Assembly (NCBI GenBank): GCA_003024985.2
Contig: PXIH01S0018649.1
Length of the DNA stretch: 10,701 nt
Reading direction: 5' to 3' (one strand)
DNA from: Euperipatoides rowelli
Lineage: Eukaryota; Onychophora; Udeonychophora; Euonychophora; Peripatopsidae
Part shown: positions 7,313 through 10,701 of the stretch, piece after piece
How the letters are laid out: every line of letters starts with the position of its first letter
Numbering within the stretch: the first letter of the stretch is position 1
Position numbers and translations under genes: made by a program
Notes under the pieces: generated by a model
Told to the model about the DNA's origin: nothing
The model's input: only the letters and a program-made list of their open reading frames with translations
Database searches by the model: none

Positions 7313-7345
7313 GTAACGTGTGTACCCACTTCAGTCTCTCAGACC
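7313..7345 (+). repeat. piggyBac-like terminal sequence, copy 2
   Basis: GTGTACCCACTTCAGTCTCT followed by CAGACC (7320-7345) matches 6642-6667 at 18 of 26 positions without gaps, in the same orientation. It has GTAA rather than a clean TTAA just upstream. It overlaps the end of the minus-strand open frame 7331-7576, suggesting that this frame is transposon sequence. Confidence 0.3.
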
Positions 7346-7576
7346 GAAAATGGATGGACGTTTCTCATACAAACTTCCTCTCTTGTAGTGACATTTATAA
7401 GACAAATTTAGGAAGCTACTCAAGGTTGTAAGGCTTTCATGAATGCACTTTAAAAGAAATTTGAGAAAAAAGTTTTCATGGGTCTCAGATACCTTAAGCT
7501 GGCACACTAGGGATAAGCCTCTCTGTGGTTTTTGGCCAGACCATGAGGTGAAGCAGCAGCCTCCCTCTCCCAAAAG
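7331..7576 (-). pseudogene. Protein-like open frame in probable transposon DNA, unidentified
   Basis: A single minus-strand frame of about 80 codons ends in a TGA at 7331-7333. It includes SWSGQKPQRGLSLVCQLKVS, then a hydrophobic stretch FFLKFLLKCIHESLTTLSSF, then YEKRPSIFGLRD. Base composition is less AT-rich than the flanks. No conserved domain or catalytic motif is recognised. Its 3' end lies in the piggyBac-like terminal sequence at 7313-7345, so the best guess is internal transposon sequence rather than a host gene. It could also be non-coding. Confidence 0.2.
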
Positions 7577-7686
7577 TAAACATAAATTATGCTTTTAATT
7601 TGCGGAGTCGGCTACATAAAATATAATTAAAAGCTGAATGATACCTTATAATAAGGAAAAAATTAGGCAAAAATAGTTCAAAAACA

Positions 7687-7941
7687 TTATGTACAGGCAA
7701 CCTCTGAGTGCACTAGTGATCCAAAACAGGTCCATCCACTTGTCCCATATATGACTGCAACATGTTGTTCCTCTAGAACTGCAAAAATGAGACCACCAGT
7801 GGTGAAAAAATAAAATGGTTAAAAATATTCATGAAACATTTTTGGTTGAAGAAGGAATGTTGTCTGTGCATAAATGTGACATACGGTTGACATTCTCTTT
7901 TTATCTCCTTGAATAAGGTTAGGTTCCCCCTCCCTCCACAT
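7687..7941 (-). pseudogene. Protein-like frame with one stop, unidentified
   Basis: From an ATG at 7941 the minus strand gives 40 codons (MWREGEPNLIQGDKKRMS... ending KMFHEYF) to a TAA at 7819-7821. The same frame continues for 43 more codons (including GGLIFAVLEEQHVAVIYG) to a TAA at 7687-7689. A competing frame (7967-7773, 64 codons) overlaps the first half, which weakens the case. Composition is more balanced than the AT-rich flanks. No family is recognised. It may belong to the same decayed minus-strand material as 7331-7576. Confidence 0.2.
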
Positions 7942-7994
7942 GACCTAGATGTGTAGTCCCAAGCCATGGCCTAGTTGGCCTATTGTATAAACTG

Positions 7995-8720
7995 AGCCTG
8001 CAGTTAAATAAGTTTATTATTTTATGTTATCAGTCTTTCTTGATTACAGACATTTTCAAAGCATGTAGAAATAGGAAATATCTATCGTCGAGTTACCAAA
8101 TAAGCAATACTTGTATGAAATTCAGTTTCAATGTACAATACATGCACAATGAGTATTTTACTATAAGCAACAACAACCTATTCATTAGTCGATAAATGAT
8201 TCACTCACTTATGAAAAATTGAGTTAAATTAAAAATAAAATACCATACTGATTAGGAATGGCAAAAGTACTTATTTTTCTAACTGGTTAACCATCATTAC
8301 TAAATGGCTATCTCACCATTAACCCCGCCCTCCCGACTTTGCTAATCATTACCAAATATCACTTTAAAATGTAAAAAGCATAATGAAAACTTTCAATAAT
8401 TTAACATTTTATGCTTTTAAAATAGAATATATGTTTGGATTGCTTTTTTAATATAATTTATGTTATTTTTTACAACATATTATAAAAAAAAAGTCTAAGC
8501 AAATATTTAAATAACAAGATGATTTTAAGAAAGTTTATTTAGGCAGCAATTATTTGCAAAAATATTTCTAAACTAAAATCTCTGAACAGAAACAATTAAA
8601 AAAAAAGCAAGTTAGCTACCTAATTAATAATAGATTAATTTCTTACCAGTTTTAAGAAATGCATAAAATAATAGAAATGCATATCAAATAAAAATAAATA
8701 TAGGCTCTAATTGAAGTTGT
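7995..8720. other. AT-rich stretch, no gene recognised
   Basis: A 70-codon open frame at 7983-8195 (plus) has low-information AT-rich composition and is not called. A GC-rich dodecamer (CCCCGCCCTCCCG, 8323-8335) stands out; on the minus strand it contains GGGCGG. TTTATT at 8534-8539 is a possible minus-strand AATAAA downstream of the 8721-8830 frame. Confidence 0.45.
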
Positions 8721-8830
8721 TTAAATTGAAGAAATGAAAGAAAACAATGAAAATGGCAGTATTTTCTGATTATCCTTCCACAGACCAATCATATTGTAGA
8801 TGAGCTCACTAGCATCAAATGGTTTCAAAG
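8721..8830 (-). CDS. Exon-like open frame, unidentified protein
   Basis: On the minus strand a T-rich tract ending in AATATAG (AG = 8832-8831) precedes 35 open codons to a TAA at 8723-8721. The peptide begins LKPFDASELIYNMIGLWKDN and continues QKILPFSLF. The first two thirds use GC-containing codons (GAG CTC ATC TAC; CTG TGG AAG) unusual for this neighbourhood. An alternative plus-strand reading behind CTTCCACAG (NHIVDELTSIKWFQ) is shorter. No family is recognised and no partner exon is found. Confidence 0.25.
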
Positions 8831-9746
8831 CTATATTTTTTATGTAATAGTAAAAATAATAATAAAAATATGAATAATAATGAACAGTTCAAACCTTCAT
8901 TCAATCGTGAACCTAACTCCTATTATGTAATAAATAATTATGCCCAAACTTATGATAATCAAGAGGTGTAACAATTAGGCCCCAACCCAATGATAATTAA
9001 TAGTTGGAATAATTTATTGGAAATTCGCCTAAAATGTGGCCAAGCCCTAGCTCTATTCTGATTGGATTATAACTTGTTAAGACTCAAACTGGCGCCCATA
9101 ATGTAACATTCACTACAAAATCATCTAAAAGTTAATGAAAAACTATTCTAATTTTTTTGTTTTTTTAATTATAAATTAGTTTGTTACCAATAAGCTTTGA
9201 ATCATGCGAATCATTACAGTTCCTTTAATATCTGACATGCTTTCTTCTATACATTCTCTTTTCTCTCTCTTAAATAAAAAATAAGATAGCTTACTACAGA
9301 ATAGAGAACATACAAACACTACATTCACTTTTTTTAAAAAAAATTAAAATAAACAAAATAGCGGATCTGAATCAGTAAAATCATAATAAAATAGTTAAAC
9401 TCATAAATTGCTTTCAAGTAAGAAAGAACACGTAGACTACAGTATCGTAATTAATGAAGAAAAATAATATACCTTACATTTCAACTCTGGGGTGGGATAT
9501 TGCTAAATGATTTTAAATTATTAAATATTTAATTGGATCCAGTTTTAATTGTTTTACCTTATTACTTTAATTTTTTAATAATAATAGTAATTTAATAAAA
9601 AATAATGTATGCAATAATTGATATACAAAAATTAAAAAAAAATTGAAATAGTTAGTTTTAAGTAAACTAGCACCAATATTTTGTAATTTCTGAAACATTT
9701 TACTCTAGTTTAACATCTTATTTGTAATGATTTTAAAAATGGTAGA
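8831..9746. other. AT-rich stretch, no gene; small GC-richer patch
   Basis: Most of the stretch is A/T simple sequence. A patch at about 9025-9105 is richer in GC, with CCAATCA (minus strand, about 9057-9063), TGGCCAAGCCC and GGCGCC. On the minus strand an ATG there opens only ten codons (MGASLSLNKL). This is insufficient to call a gene or promoter. Confidence 0.4.
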
Positions 9747-9830
9747 CAGTCGTGGCGAAAGCGTGGGTGCAATGTGTGCATCTGCACCCACAAATAAATG
9801 TGTGAGTCTATGCACCCACATATTTTTCAT
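9747..9830 (+). mobile_element. Possible decayed hAT-type transposon end
   Basis: CAGTCGTGGCGAAAGCGTGG at 9747-9766 resembles the CAGTGGCG...-type termini of animal hAT elements. GTGGGTGCA (9763-9771) is followed by its inverted copy TGCACCCAC at 9783-9791 and again at 9811-9819. The body would lie to the right. No opposite terminus, no 8-bp target duplication and no transposase fragment were found in the window, so this rests on resemblance of the end alone. Confidence 0.3.
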
Positions 9831-10272
9831 ACAAAAATACTGTTTTTACTTTTTCAAGTGTAAAAAATTTGATTATATTAAAAGTACAAGGTAAACCCCA
9901 ACAAATATTTACTAAATTAAGGAACAATAAAATTAATATTAGACTATATATACGGTTACACAATAATATCCTATAAACTACCGAGAACAGTTATCAACAC
10001 TTTCCGAACAGCAAATAAAATAGGCAAGCAGCTCAATAGCTTATTAAATAGATTGTTGGTATTTTTACATACAGTATATCAGTTTCTTCAAGATTTCAAT
10101 CTATTGTTTAAACAAATTTCTAAATTCTCATTGAAATCAAACTTTTGTCTTTAATGCCTACATATTTTTTTCTGCTGAATAATAAATAAAAAAACAAAAA
10201 AGCAACTGCAGTCCTACAATCCATGAGTCTCCACTCGCAACACACTTTTCCAAAATTAAGCGACAAAGCAAA
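9831..10272. other. AT-rich stretch, possible promoter side of the 10273 exon
   Basis: AT-rich, without a coding frame, until about 10200. There GC and CpG content rise (CTCGCAAC, AGCGAC, ATGTCGTCC) in an otherwise CpG-poor region. This could be a 5' UTR or promoter edge of a gene running rightward. No clear TATA box and initiator pair could be fixed. Confidence 0.3.
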
Positions 10273-10299
10273 ATGTCGTCCTTTTTCTTCCCAGCTAAG
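10273..10299 (+). CDS. Candidate first coding exon (MSSFFFPAK) with donor site
   Basis: ATG at 10273 has an A at -3 (CAAAATG). Nine codons run to AAG, followed at once by GTAAGC (10300-10305), a near-consensus 5' splice site. The preceding ~70 bases are relatively GC- and CpG-rich for this window, as expected of a 5' UTR. The rest of the gene would lie beyond 10701. An upstream ATG in another frame (around 10223, MSLHSQHTFPKLSDKAK...) reads through to a TAA overlapping the donor, so the exon could instead be non-coding. The protein is not recognised. Confidence 0.25.
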
Positions 10300-10336
10300 G
10301 TAAGCTAAAACAGGCTGTTTCCCTGTCAGACGATCG

Positions 10337-10399
10337 TTTTAAATTGGAAATATTGATATATAACAGGGCCTGTCATATATCAATATTTCCAATTTAAAA
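10337..10399. repeat. Near-perfect 63-bp palindrome
   Basis: The left arm TTTTAAATTGGAAATATTGA... (10337-10367) is the reverse complement of 10369-10399. The centre is a single base at 10368, with only one mismatch (10362 against 10374). It lies 37 bp after the candidate donor site, so it would be inside the first intron. With almost no loop it would form a cruciform or a long RNA hairpin. Recent origin or an assembly fold-back is suggested by the identity of the arms. Confidence 0.9.
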
Positions 10400-10701
10400 A
10401 GGTGGTGTTATGTATTATGTTTAAAAAATATAGTGGATGGCTTTAATATTCTTATGAAACTTCAACAATAATTTGGAAGACCAATTTTATTTTGATAGAT
10501 GGTAGTTTAATGGCATCTTCAACATTAGGATGTTTCTCCAGAATTCCCTATTTCAAAACTTTTATACCAATAATGTTCTAATGAATAATGATTTTAAAAT
10601 AAAACTTTTATAACAGAATAGGCCTAAACTGTCTAAGCCAATCTATTTTATATGTTCAAAATATTCAAAAATTATATTTAAAAAAAAAAAATATGAAAAC
10701 A
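10400..10701. other. AT-rich stretch, no feature recognised
   Basis: Simple AT-rich sequence ending in an A-run. It would be intronic if the exon at 10273 is real. Confidence 0.4.

Noticed and set aside
7983-8195. 70-codon plus-strand open frame
   Set aside because: It has no recognisable motif, an AT-driven composition and no exon signals at its ends.
10337-10399. microRNA precursor
   Set aside because: The hairpin has essentially no loop and almost no bulges; animal precursors have a loop and imperfect pairing.
9739-10506. ATGGTAGA (9739-9746) and ATGGTAGT (10499-10506) as target duplications of a hAT element
   Set aside because: No terminal sequence complementary to the 9747 end precedes 10499, and one base differs, so the match is likely chance.
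1-10701. tRNA, rRNA, CRISPR array or bacterial operon
   Set aside because: No A/B-box or cloverleaf pattern, no rRNA core sequence, no regularly spaced short repeats with unique spacers, and no run of closely packed frames with ribosome binding sites was found by eye.

Overview
The window looks like AT-rich nuclear DNA from an animal, probably an invertebrate. I judge it at roughly 70% A+T by eye. The species cannot be read from the sequence. The evidence is a decayed CR1/Jockey-type non-LTR reverse transcriptase, a TTAA-flanked piggyBac-like element, a possible hAT end, eukaryote-style splice sites, and no bacterial operon structure. Isolated N bases at 1893, 5507 and 6787 suggest a draft assembly. 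No intact gene longer than a short exon is visible.

Positions 1-2919 hold one dead non-LTR retrotransposon on the minus strand. Read from high to low coordinates it gives the linker after the (unseen) endonuclease (2919-2528), the start of the reverse transcriptase (2517-2177), the catalytic palm (1345-565) and the thumb/C-terminal part (598-155). Frameshifts and stop codons break it throughout. Inside the RT frame, at a TTAA site, sits an 827-bp non-autonomous piggyBac-like element (1346-2172). It has 19-bp terminal repeats, internal inverted copies of a GCGGTCGCG motif and an internal duplication. Removing it would bring the two RT parts back together, so the retrotransposon is the older layer.

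Positions 2920-6605 are mostly AT-rich DNA without recognisable genes. They contain a plausible plus-strand terminal exon (3388-3524) behind a good 3' splice site, a weaker exon-like frame (4921-5027), a TA microsatellite, and a GC-richer minus-strand coding-like remnant (5835-6114).

Positions 6606-7995 look like a patchwork of old mobile DNA. There are two same-direction piggyBac-like ends (6606 and 7313), a purine-rich tract, a T/G-rich strand, a 2.5-copy minisatellite and two minus-strand protein-like frames.

Positions 8000-10701 are again AT-rich. They hold a minus-strand exon-like frame (8721-8830), a possible decayed hAT terminus with repeated GTGGGTGCA motifs (9747-9830), a possible first coding exon with a good donor site (10273-10305), and a near-perfect 63-bp palindrome (10337-10399).

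No set of genes here works together as a pathway. The main story is nested, dead transposable elements plus a few unverified host exons. I found no convincing new defence or metabolic system.
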